This document shows positions 54,400 to 64,000 of a stretch of 64,000 bases of DNA, piece by piece (position 1 is the first letter of the stretch; every line of letters begins with the position of its first letter). Origin of the DNA: Incurvaria masculella (lineage: Eukaryota; Arthropoda; Insecta; Lepidoptera; Incurvariidae); NCBI GenBank assembly GCA_946894095.1, contig OX335652.1, positions 8,703,001 through 8,767,000 of the forward strand. Reading direction: 5' to 3'. The notes under the pieces are model-generated. The model worked only from the letters and a program-made list of their open reading frames with translations. It was not told the origin of the DNA and did no database searches. A program made the position numbers and the translations under genes.

Positions 54400-56016
54400 C
54401 GCCCACTGCGCGCACTCTTCAATTTCTCCATAGTGTTAAGGTGGCCCTTCCCGGCGGGACTAACTCATTCGCGGGTACGGTACAAAACCATGATATGGCG
54501 TTCTGGGACCTTCTCTGAGTTTCTCTGTGTAGATAATATATTAATATTTTAAAACTTACGCGGGACATAACTACAATATTTAGTTGTCGAGCAGCACGTC
54601 CTGCTCCTCACACGCGCGGTAAGCCGTCAAACTAACTATTGTAGATAATATATTGAACATATGATGTTCTGAAAATATTGTTTGAAACAAATCAAACCGA
54701 AAGGGTTTGATGTGATATTAAATTATTTCTTTTAAGCTTTAAATCAGTAAATTTCAAATCATGTAGATTTTGAAGGGGAAAGGCTTTGATGTGTTTCAAC
54801 CAATATTTTCAGAACATCATATGGTCAATATATTCTCTACTCGTTTGAATTACCTTCGATCACGAGATATGTGAGATAATGTTCACAGACATTTTCCAAA
54901 CGTTTGATTTGTTAACGTTTATATACTTCCTGTATTGTATGTTGGTGGTTTTATCAACTTTAAATTATTTCTTGATATTGATTATGAGGTCGGCTACAAT
55001 TCAGTTTAAAAATGAATCGTAGAATGCCTGTCTTGATTAAAAGAAAATGACATGGATTCTGTGGAGATCTCCATAAAATAATAAAACAAATAGAGTTCCA
55101 CATTGCTAGTTGACCGTGTTGTCCGATGGCCAATTATGGAGATATGGGTGCCTTTTGTGTTCATGGCTTAACTAGATGTGGTAAGTCATTTCTGAAGAAG
55201 ATCCTTAGCTTAATAGCGAGTGGCTTCCACCGATGGAGCTGTCAAGATGGGAACTTGCAGACTGCAATATGGGAAGTATAGGTTAACCTTCAAAAGCACA
55301 CACCGACCCTGGTGCTCCTTGACTGGTACTGCTGGTAAATTGACCATGAATACATAGGGTAAACATTGTCCATAGTGTTCCCAGAGAACAACTGAAAACA
55401 CCCTACAATTTCAATGCGAATTTGCTGTTCGGTCATTGTGTATTTCAGACTATAAATTATGAATTGCTTGAATGCATTGCATTAACAGCTTCCTGAACCA
55501 TTCCATATTAGGGCACTGTGATCATATGTATAGTGACAGTTTTCAGCAAATCAGCCGAATGTCTGAGGAAATATGCCAAAACCATACCTATTGTATTAAT
55601 GGCGAGTACAGGTATTTGGAGGATTTAGCACGCTGTTGCGTGACGCTGTGACCTGAACGATAAAATAAAAACATCTTTAAAAGATTTAGTCAAAAGACAT
55701 AGGTTGTTTCATGAGGATTTACAATCAATTTGGTTTTTGTTAGATTTTTTACTACAGCGGTCGTGGTTTACTTTTAGCTATAAGTCGTTTTGTAATTAAA
55801 TTTTTCGTAAATCTTACCAAATCAAACACTATGCGCATTGTCTGCTTTGTGGACATGTTGCATCCTTCTCATCGCGAAGCCTGTCTTTTTCTTTGAAACA
55901 GAGAAGGTCCCAGAGCGCCATAGCAAGGTTTTGTACCGTACCCGCAAATGAGTTAGTCCCGCCGGGAAGGGCCACCTTAACACTATGGAGAAACCGAAGA
56001 GTGCGCGCAGTGGGCG
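54400..56016. mobile_element. Element with about 120-bp terminal inverted repeats
   Basis: Left arm about 54400-54520 (GCCCACTGCGCGCACTCTTC ... TTAAGGTGGCCC ... GGGACCTTCTCTG) is mirrored by the right arm about 55897-56016. The right inner part matches the MITE at 17190-17437, so the TTAAGGTGGCCC family is the core. The interior holds a Penelope 3'-end scrap (54585-54633) and unrelated AT-rich sequence. No transposase seen. Confidence 0.72.
54585..54633 (+). repeat. Penelope-like element 3'-end fragment
   Basis: GTCGAGCAGCACGTCCTGCT through AAGCCGTCAAACT is, apart from small differences, the reverse complement of 40621-40669, the 3' end of the Penelope insertion. Confidence 0.75.
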
Positions 56017-56394
56017 TAAAGGCTGGACAATCCAATTATGCTAGATTTTGAAAATTTATAGAAAATGCAATATGCATGATATATAAAATGTTATTTGCTT
56101 GCATGTCAAATACAATCTTAATCTAGTTCCTTTCGTTCACAAAGTAATATAAATGACTAGTTTTCTTATTTAAAAATATGATCAAAGTTTGGTAGTCTTA
56201 GCAAATCTGCCTGTATTTGAAGAGCAAGAAGTCAAAACCTTTTGCATTTTCCGTAACGAATTCACATGTTAAAACTGCGTCGTATACTCCTTTAGCGTTT
56301 TTCGTACTAAAATTGCACTTGCGCTAAAATAAATGATTCTGTACGCGCGAATTTCACCGAAATCTTCCATACAAATTACTATGGCGACGAATCT

Positions 56395-56545
56395 CAAATT
56401 GAACTGACTCGGTCGGTAGACGGCGCGCGCGCCTTACTCGCGCGGTCGGATTCGCTCAGTTCGGACGTGAAATCTGTGAAATCTGCGCTCGATCTTTTCG
56501 AATGGCAATCTCGTTTTGAAATGGTCAGTGCAGTCGATGGAAGTA
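56395..56545. promoter_or_regulatory. CpG-rich candidate divergent promoter
   Basis: A CG-rich island (GGCGCGCGCGCC) lies between two outward-facing initiator words: AACTGA (minus TCAGTT) at about 56402 and TCAGTTCGGACGTG on the plus strand at 56456. A possible donor GTAAAA follows at 56543. No transcript can be proven; no TATA box. It could be the start of a non-coding first exon. Confidence 0.3.
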
Positions 56546-57681
56546 AAATCATACATTATTATTTGTTTATATTGAAGGAACTATTGGTGGTATGTTGTGT
56601 TAGGTGAGATTGAATATTGAATACTTAATAGAAATAATTTAATATCACAAATTAATAAAAAATTAACCACAAGTTATTAAGTGAATTTGTATGTAGCTCA
56701 TTCTATATTTTTCCATTAGCAGATTAGATAGTTTCAAGTTAGGCAACTCGCTGAAACCATCAAAATATCAAGGTAGTTATTTGATTTTGTTCTTGAATAT
56801 TTTGTAATAAAATATCACAGAGCAATCTGCAACATCTAGGTTTAATCAAATTTAATAATTATGACTTTAAAAAAAGTCTAATAAATGAATGATTTAACCA
56901 AATAATTAATAAAACCTTCTTTAAGCTTCATATCTACTGTAATAAAAAAAAGCAAAGTGAATCGACATTTACATTTACGATATTTCAACTATTGCAAAGC
57001 AAGAAAAAACCTAATCAAACATATCCATCATTCATACTTCCCTCAATATTTTTTGAAAATACTAGTTCACACATAATATAAAATAAAACTATCCCATTGA
57101 ATCCACTCAAACACACTCTCTCAATTCAGTAAATCCACATATTTAAATAAAATATTCAACCACTCACATCTATCTTCTATCTTAAGCTAACAATTTCCAC
57201 CGACATTTATTTTTCTAAATAACACAATTTCTAAAAAACTAAAATCCGTACTCGTAAATAAACCGCACCGACTTATTTTACGCACGTCAAACTAATATAC
57301 GCAGTCTAAACGCAAATTAACAAAACGCCAAAATTAATAAACCGGAATAAATCTCTAAAATTGCAAAAATAACACATTATCGGAAACAAAATAAGGGCTC
57401 TGAAAAATACACACAATATTTTACACAGGTACACAATGAATTTGTGCAATACATCATTCAGTAATTACGGTGCATAAAAACTCACAAAACCCCTTCAATC
57501 AGTCCACGTACAAGGTCTGGAAATTTGCTTGCGTTCGCTCGTTCTATAAAAGTCTAAGTATAGTCTATATATATTCTACGCGCCCGAAATAATAGATTTA
57601 TACACAAATCACTTTAACCTTAATTAAAAATTTACATTTAATGTTCTTGCAATTAAAATCACAAAATTAATAAAATTCTTA
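56546..57681. other. Very AT-rich spacer
   Basis: No feature identified. Confidence 0.5.
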
Positions 57682-57925
57682 CTGTCTCTATTTTAAATGT
57701 GGAGCAAGCGCCTTCGAGGCTGCTGTATGCTTCCGAAAATAAACACCGAGCCAGCCCGAAAGCAGCGACGGCGGGACCCCGGGACGCGACTGGCGTTACT
57801 CGCGGCGGTCGGCGGTCTGTGGCGGCGAGATGTCCTCGCGCCGTGGCGGGGGAACAACAAGATGGCTGCTGGTCCTCTCCCATTGGCTCTGTAGTATCGC
57901 TAGGCACGCGCGCATGAGGGAGACA
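57682..57925 (-). promoter_or_regulatory. CpG-rich island, candidate minus-strand first exon/promoter
   Basis: The minus strand shows a CCAAT word followed by GGGAGAGGACCAGCAGCCATC (a YY1-like AGCCATCTTG) and an open GC-rich frame running leftward. It ends at ATAGAGACA|GTAAGA, a good donor at about 57681. The open frame (MPSDTTEPMGEDQQPSCC...) has no recognisable domain and may be leader sequence. No downstream exons identified. Confidence 0.3.
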
Positions 57926-58388
57926 GTATCCTTGAATTGCTGAGTGGTAGAAAGAGACGGTACTTAATTTTCGTGGTTTGTTGTTTTGTTTCTAAAAGAA
58001 TTTTGACGGTTGGTTCCTTGAAACGTGTATTTTTCCATTATGTAGATAATTATAAATGTCCATTGTGAGTATGCATAGACACTGACATTGTTCTGAAGGC
58101 TACCGTAAGTGTAGTTCAATTAGGGTATGACATACAAATATTGATTATGCCTCAAAATTAAAATTAATAAAGTAACGTATGTTACATGCTATAGATACTA
58201 TTTGTATGTGGGAGCAATATATGGTTCCCACAAATGCTATGCTCAAAGTGGGCGGTAGGTAGACAAAATAAGTTTGAGAACCTCTGGACTAGATCAATCA
58301 TTGAAGACTTTAGCCGTAAGTAATCAGACAAATCGTGAGATTGAATAATAATTATTAGATATTTAGCATTTCTGCATTCACTTTTCTG

Positions 58389-58658
58389 ATGATAACAAAA
58401 GGCGTCTCGTGTGAAATTATGTACGAAAACTCCGAGAAGGGTCAAATAACATTTACAAAATCAACAATGACCATGAATGGATTAGATACTTGGATTTGTG
58501 CCTATGATTCTAAACAGCAATCTACCGTCTGGGTCTTCCAAGGTGGGCTAAAACCGACAAGTTTGTTTAGGAAGCACTTTAAAGAAAGTGGTGACCAAAA
58601 GTACCCCGGCCTAAAATATGAGAAAATATGCGAGGGAATTCGATCGATTCTAAACTAA
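58389..58658 (+). pseudogene. Mariner transposase catalytic-domain fragment
   Basis: NGLDTWICAYDSKQQSTVWV followed by FQGGLKPTS is a decayed form of the mariner GDETWIYxYDPETKQQSTVWVFQ segment around the first catalytic aspartate (GDE changed to GLD). The surrounding frame is otherwise unrelated. It belongs to a different mariner lineage from the remnant at 34500. Confidence 0.7.
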
Positions 58659-60011
58659 TCAGAAGCGTGACAGAAGCAACATGATTTTCTCACATCTTAC
58701 GCAGGTTCAGATCGCATCTTACCCACGTTGCGACGATTGAATGAGAGTAACGTAGGACGTTTTATGCAGAGTTGTACAATGCGATTCAAGTAAGAATAGG
58801 ATAGGATCACCGCCATTTTGAATGTCAAACTGCTAAAACCCTCACTTCACTTCACAAACTTCAGTACTTGGCCGCGGTGTTGCCGCGTACTTTCCCTCGC
58901 GAATTCAGTGAAGTTAAGCAGCGATCTCATTTGATGGTTTCGTCGATCTTTTTTAGCGATTCCTCAAAAAGGCGGTCTTTAATTGATATCACACATGTTC
59001 GTTGAAAACAAAAGGAAAAGATATCCGTTAGGATATTATTTATTCTGTGGGCAAAGACTGAAGAGACAAGATGGCGCCCGATCAACAGCTGTTTTAGTGG
59101 ACTTTCGGAAAACCACTCTATGGTAGCCGTGAAATAAAATTAAAAGAAACAAACTGCTTAAGGAGGTACATATAGTATTGATGTTTTACTTATGCATTTT
59201 AGTTTTTATTGTTGCTGGGCGTATTCGGGGAAAGCATTCTGTCCTACATCCCGATTGCGGGAACTACGGGGGAGTTACCATGGTAAATGAAGTTGCCGGG
59301 TGAATAGCCAAGTGAATAATTACAAAATGCAATTATTTCAGATTTAATCACTCACTTACCTGTTCACTCGCCGAGTACATTTACTATGGTGACCGCCAAA
59401 GTATAAGATGCGGGCGGCGGCGGCCACTCCGCCACTGCATGCAGTGCAGAGACGCTCATGCTAGGTTTAAGAATTTTCGTAAATCGAACGATAGCCCCCC
59501 AGCTGTTTGGTTTGATGACGCATTATTCTCTTTTTCAGTCACAGTTTTTTAGGTGCTACCTAGAGCAAAGACGAAATAAATATTCATATATTTGCAATTA
59601 TCTATTCCTAGGTTTAGCGGAGGATCAGCTTTCACCACCATTATTAGTAGTATTTTTGACAGCTAGGAATAACTAAGGAATTGCGACGGTGTAAATGAAT
59701 ATGAATAATGCTGTATATGTCAAGCGGACTTTTCATTTTGGTATTTGTATATTTTTTATACGCAAGGCAGCTCCAAAATCATGTATTATCAGGCTTGAGT
59801 ACACGTGGAAAAGACCGATATTTCATGTGGCAAAAGAGTCATGTGACGTCTGAGTCGCCTAGAGTCCGACCCTTGTGGCTTCTAAAAAATTGGCGATGGA
59901 GATGTGGAGAACGACTGCAAAATAGAACCATTCTATCTCCAACGAAACGAAAGCTCCGACGATCCTTGCCACCGAATTCTACATCACACGGGATTTTTTC
60001 AATGAATCTGT
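58659..60011. other. Spacer with short GC-rich patches
   Basis: Patches with AAGATGGCGCC (59058) and GCGGGCGGCGGCGGCC (59410) could be promoter-like; no exon is recognised. The frames at 59458-60013 show no domain. Confidence 0.4.
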
Positions 60012-60300
60012 AAAAACCGGCCAAGTGCGAGTCGGGCTCGCACATGAAGGGTTCCGTACGAGATCTAACAAAAAATATTTTTATTTTTATTCCTTATCCC
60101 TTTCATTTTTATTATTTTATAATTTTACCTATTTGTTGCTATAGCGGCAAAATAAATACACACTCTGTAAAAATTTCAGCTGCCTACCTATTACGGTTCC
60201 TGGGATACAGCCATGTGACAGACGGACGGACGGACGGACGGACAGCGGAGGCTTAGTAATAGGGTTCCGTTTTCACCCTTTGGGTACGGAACCCTAAAAA
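60012..60300 (-). mobile_element. (GTCY)n-bearing MITE, copy 4
   Basis: AAAAACCGGCCAAGTGCGAG to GGTACGGAACCCTAAAAA, with a GGACGGACGGAC tract at about 60222-60245. Same orientation as 2318-2592. Confidence 0.85.
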
Positions 60301-62460
60301 CGATCAATGAAACGAAGAAGTGCGATCAGCTCTTTATGATGTCGGACTTTTTTTGAAAACGAAAGGAAATAAATATGGCGTCTGCTAAACATGGAGGTGA
60401 GGAAATTACCCTCCATCATGCTAAACAGCTATTTAGAGGTAACTGTAATGAAGAAAAAACTGATTCTAGCAGTGATATAAAATAAGAAGAAACACGTATT
60501 TTTTTATTACTTAACTAGGCATTCTTAAAATTGTGCGGACGTCCGCACAACCTTCCGGCGTGCGTTCTGTCAAGCTTACGCCCGCGCAATACTTGACACG
60601 CGAACGCACCCTCACACGTATCCTCAAACACCCTTACATCCTCACCTTCTCACACACCCGTAGGTACACACCATAAAAAAATAATTTGATGCAATATATT
60701 TATAATTCGATTAAGTGGATATATTTTTGTGTTAGTTTGTTAAAAAGTGAAACTTTATTATTGGCTGTATAGTTTGTGTAGTTTAAGTTTTTCAATATTG
60801 TTTAATTTAGCTGTTAAGTTTCCAAATAAATAAATAAAATAAAATAAAAATAAAATTTCATTTTTATTGTCATTTCGCCGCAAGTATTTTGTCCTAAACC
60901 CCTAAATGGGGACAGTTCTGAGACCACAGAGCATGAAGGTCCGGGCGGTCGGATGGACAGGGCTTTGGCCCCTGCCATTTCGGAAGCTTGATGCAGAGTC
61001 ATTCGTTCACTTAAGTTTAGATTTTTTTATTAATTGCTATCATGTCACACACATCGCTAAAACCAGCAGAATTCTTCCTTACACCTAGTAGATATAACCA
61101 CGTGGTGAAATACATGGCGGTTTATATTCTTTGAACCTGTCTTTAAAAACGATTGAAAATAGAGCACCGTTGGATCGTCAACGAAACGAAAGCGCCGACG
61201 ATCTTTGAAAACGATTGTTATATCCATAGAGCTAGCATGCGCGCGCAGCAGTACATCCTCTTTCTATGGCTATACCACACGGGGATTTTTTAAAGAATCG
61301 ACGAAAGGAAGAAGTCAGATCGCCCCTTTAGTCACAAGCCCCGTCCTATTATTATTTGAATCGCGTTATATGGTATTTGACACCATGTCGGGTTGAAAAA
61401 AAAAATATTGTGGAAAAAAGCCTTCTAGGTTGAAATTATTGAAGTTTGGTTGAAGCCTCCATGGTTGAAGCAGGTTAAAGGGAAAGATACTCGTTGGCAG
61501 TTCTAAACCCTGGCAAATTTGATTGAATTGAGAATTGCCGAGTGCACCGAATATAGGATGGATGCCTGTTTTTAATGCCTGATATGACGCGCGCTCCGAC
61601 GAGGCTCGTTTTGTTATTCGATAACAAAACTCATCGTGATCACGGAATGTTTCATCCTAGCAAGCTGCATGCGGTCGTCGCGCGCAGTGCCATATGTCGG
61701 TGACGCGCCGGAATCCGTGTTTACGTTCGATTCCGTCCGCACAAACCTCGACACGCGACGGTTTTTGTCGGGAACATGTCGGGAAGTACGGAATCAGAGA
61801 GTACATGTGGGCCAACCCATACATTTCCATAGACAATTCATAAAATAAACGGACTTGCGTTTTATATTCCATTCCAATTATGTGGTTCAGGCCTAAGGCC
61901 ACATTCAATTCACCGTATTAATTTTACACTATATTTACTTATGTAAGAATACGCGGATGGACGTGACTGGTGGAGGCGCAGCTCAGTGAAACGAATCAAA
62001 ACATGGGGAACCAGAACTTTATTTGGAAAAAAACTTATTTCCTAAGGACAAAACTCTCTCAGATCAGATTTTCTAGTCGCTTCTTCGAACACGGAACTGT
62101 CATTTTCAAACTATTCTATTTTATTTTTATGGGCATGGCCTGGCATGACACCGACTTCAGTAATACGATAATCTTATTACGGCCAACTGAAATCGTCTTA
62201 CAAGTGTCAAAATGACATTCCTCACGTTCGCTTATAAGCTTTACATGCTACAAAAACTATATTGACGCATTAATACTGCACCAATAGCTTTTAAAACATT
62301 CACCCAAACGTGACTGTTGTCAAAACTATGGAAAACGTTCTAATTGATTCTCATGTTCTCGTGTTGCTGTCCGTTCTTTCGACTTTCTTGCTAAAGTTGA
62401 TGTCTTAAAAATTACGCAATTTTAATGAAATTACGTAAACAATCTTGTTCTTAGTGCAAA
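60301..62460. other. Spacer upstream of the F-box gene
   Basis: Contains an imperfect CpG palindrome TGTGCGGACGTCCGCACA at about 60532 and a palindrome TTTTGTTATTCGATAACAAAA at about 61609. A motif 'caacgaaacgaaagcnccgacgatc' recurs at 59938 and 61178. No gene recognised; the short frames are not supported. Confidence 0.45.
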
Positions 62461-62559
62461 ATGCCTACAATATCAACTGAGGACAAAGTGGCTTCGTTTC
62501 TAATTATTCACAATGTGGACCCACAACAGTGCTTTGTTGACTGCCGCTCTCTAACCTAA
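62461..62559 (+). promoter_or_regulatory. Possible upstream ORF in the F-box gene leader
   Basis: A 32-codon frame (MPTISTEDKVASFLIIHNVD... stop at about 62557) ends about 30 bases before the F-box start. If the transcript starts upstream it would act as a uORF; the ATG context (GCAAAATGC) is moderate. It could also be a chance frame. Confidence 0.35.
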
Positions 62560-62587
62560 TCTAAGCCATGATATTAAGTGTAATGTA

Positions 62588-64000
62588 ATGCTACGAAATT
62601 CGGGCAAAATGGTAGAACGTACTCAGTCGGTTGATATCACATCAAAAGAAAAAGAAGACGAGCCACCGCCAGCTTCTGGGGAAATCTTAGAACTCACAAA
62701 CGATCTCAAAATGGAAGAAGAACACCACCCTCAACCTGCAACATCGGAACAATTAAATCAATCGACGCAAATTCATCCACGTGCTGATAAAACACAAGAC
62801 AAAGAGACGTCTCCTAAGCCTGTTGAAAAAAAACGGTCAAAACGGACACTACCCCTTCCAAATGGAGAAGAGGAAGGGTCGCTGGCAGTGCCGGCCAAAT
62901 TGTTAAGATCCACAAGTCAAAATCGGGAAAATGGCCTTTCTTCTAAAACAGATTCAGTTTCTGAAACCTCTTCAGATGACAAATTCGCCTTTCAAAAAAC
63001 AATAGATCTACCTCTTCCATCAATTATTGCAACGCTCGATCTCACAGTTGAAGAGGAGCCCCATTATTTTGACTATGTTCCGCCAGAGATCCTGCGGTCA
63101 CATATCTTCCTTTACCTGGACGGAGCGTCTTTCATGAGGTGTAGGCGTGTGTGCTCACGGTGGAAGTTCATAATAGATGAGATGTCAAATGACAATATGT
63201 GGAGAGGGTTCTGTCGCACTGAGTGGCCAGAAACATTCCGGGCGGAGGTGAAAACCAGCCCCGACATGACATGGTACCACATTTACAGGAATTGGCGCAT
63301 GTGGCCGTTCCTCTCCACCGCCGAGCACTGCCACCATTCGTTCCCCGTCATGGATAAACTGATCGACAACGTCCAGGTGACAAGCGACGGCACCCTGGTG
63401 ATGCTGCAACCAGATGCAATCCGCTTCTACGACGTGCGCGCACAGAAGCCGTGTCAGCGCCACCAAGAGGTCGCGGGAAGGTTCGTCAGCTACGAAGAGA
63501 ACTATCGTGCCATCGTGCTATGGGGCGTCAACAAGAGCCTCTTGATCACGAAACGCCGCCTGCCGACCCCGCAGACTGCGCGCAGTGTCATCTACGACAA
63601 CGTGAGCCGCTTCTGTCTGGATAAGAAGGTCGTTTATTACGTGATGGGGCGGCGCGTGTACAGAGTGAACCTGTGCAGGGAACGCATGGAGGGCGAAATG
63701 CTGCCGCCGGTGTGTGGCGAGGAAGCGCACGCTGGAGCCGGCGAGGCGGCTCCAGCTGAGGCGGCCAACGTAGACGTAGTGGGCTTGCACGTCTACCAGG
63801 GCCGACTGTACATCCGTACGACGGACTTCGCCGTACGCATGTACCACAACGGCAGAATGGAGGATGTTGTGCCGCCGTGGTCGCTCACCAACCGCCTCGG
63901 CATCTTCGGTCAGTTCTTCCTTGTGAACAACGGTGACATCATTTACTCGAGCGATTACCGCCTGCGCATCCACCACGGTGCCATCTCGCGGGAAATATTA
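62588..64000 (+). CDS. F-box domain protein, cut by window end
   Basis: Open for 471 codons from ATG 62588 to the window edge, after an in-frame TAA at 62552. A second in-frame ATG at 62609 (CAAAATGG) has the better context and may be the true start. Residues 1 to about 155 are a charged, low-complexity N-terminus rich in Glu, Ser and Pro (KEKEDEPPPASGE, KKRSKRTLPLPNGEEEG). An F-box follows at about 161-200 (FDYVPPEILRSHIFLYLDGA and SFMRCRRVCSRWKFIID), the Skp1-binding module of SCF ubiquitin ligases. Then come Trp-rich segments (WRGFCRTEWPETF, MTWYHIYRNWRMW) and repeated beta-strand-like blocks, possibly a substrate-binding propeller. No intron seen. The family member cannot be named. Confidence 0.88.
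   Translation, partial: MLRNSGKMVERTQSVDITSKEKEDEPPPASGEILELTNDLKMEEEHHPQPATSEQLNQSTQIHPRADKTQDKETSPKPVEKKRSKRTLPLPNGEEEGSLAVPAKLLRSTSQNRENGLSSKTDSVSETSSDDKFAFQKTIDLPLPSIIATLDLTVEEEPHYFDYVPPEILRSHIFLYLDGASFMRCRRVCSRWKFIIDEMSNDNMWRGFCRTEWPETFRAEVKTSPDMTWYHIYRNWRMWPFLSTAEHCHHSFPVMDKLIDNVQVTSDGTLVMLQPDAIRFYDVRAQKPCQRHQEVAGRFVSYEENYRAIVLWGVNKSLLITKRRLPTPQTARSVIYDNVSRFCLDKKVVYYVMGRRVYRVNLCRERMEGEMLPPVCGEEAHAGAGEAAPAEAANVDVVGLHVYQGRLYIRTTDFAVRMYHNGRMEDVVPPWSLTNRLGIFGQFFLVNNGDIIYSSDYRLRIHHGAISREIL

Noticed and set aside
63185..63976. Minus-strand frames of 93 and 152 aa
   Set aside because: Complement of the F-box gene, which has a recognisable domain and an uninterrupted 471-codon plus-strand frame.

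Overview
The window looks like nuclear DNA of a moth or butterfly. The evidence is small GC-rich exons with GT/AG borders in AT-rich introns, (TTAGG)n-type telomere-like tracts, and several repeat families that I recognise as typical of Lepidoptera: MITEs carrying (GTCY)n microsatellites, tRNA-headed SINEs, mariner remnants and a Penelope-like retroelement. No species call is possible from sequence alone, and nothing bacterial is present.

The coding core is a tandem pair of SLC22-type organic cation transporter (OCT) genes on the + strand. OCT gene 1 (about 2.1-12.1 kb) has two alternative first exons (1a and 1b) and exons 2 to 7. With 1a it encodes 539 aa, with 1b 536 aa, and all splice phases agree. 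It also carries decayed duplicate exons: a partial exon 4 with an in-frame TGA, a 159-bp tandem array made from exon 6, and two broken copies of exon 7. OCT gene 2 starts at a TATA/initiator promoter at 15.5 kb, and again in a second copy at 28.9 kb. It continues with exons 2, 3, 4+5 fused, 6 and 7 between 43.8 and 51.9 kb and encodes 574 aa.

The largest structural feature is a direct tandem duplication of about 13.4 kb. Positions 7821-21212 and 21213-34618 are almost identical; I saw two base differences and one 14-bp indel. The unit holds OCT1 exons 5 to 7, a 137-144-bp minisatellite and OCT2 exon 1. Its right end lies inside a mariner remnant that continues only after copy B. It is either a very recent real duplication or an assembly artefact. 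If real, it adds an orphan set of OCT1 3' exons and a second OCT2 promoter and first exon.

From 34.6 to 43.7 kb (OCT2 intron 1) the sequence is a mosaic of repeats, including a 5'-truncated Penelope element with a 14-bp target-site duplication nested in a MITE-like repeat. From 52 to 62.5 kb there are repeats, a probable orphan first exon of a THAP-domain protein, mariner debris and CpG-rich candidate promoters. The window ends inside an F-box protein gene (from 62.6 kb, + strand) that runs off the right edge.

The point most worth testing is the exon-6 array. Each unit is exactly 53 codons, has no stop in the OCT frame and ends in the same phase-0 GTGAGT donor. Alternative donor choice could therefore lengthen the transporter in 53-residue steps. 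Divergence of the repeated units at conserved OCT positions argues for neutral debris, and RNA data would decide.
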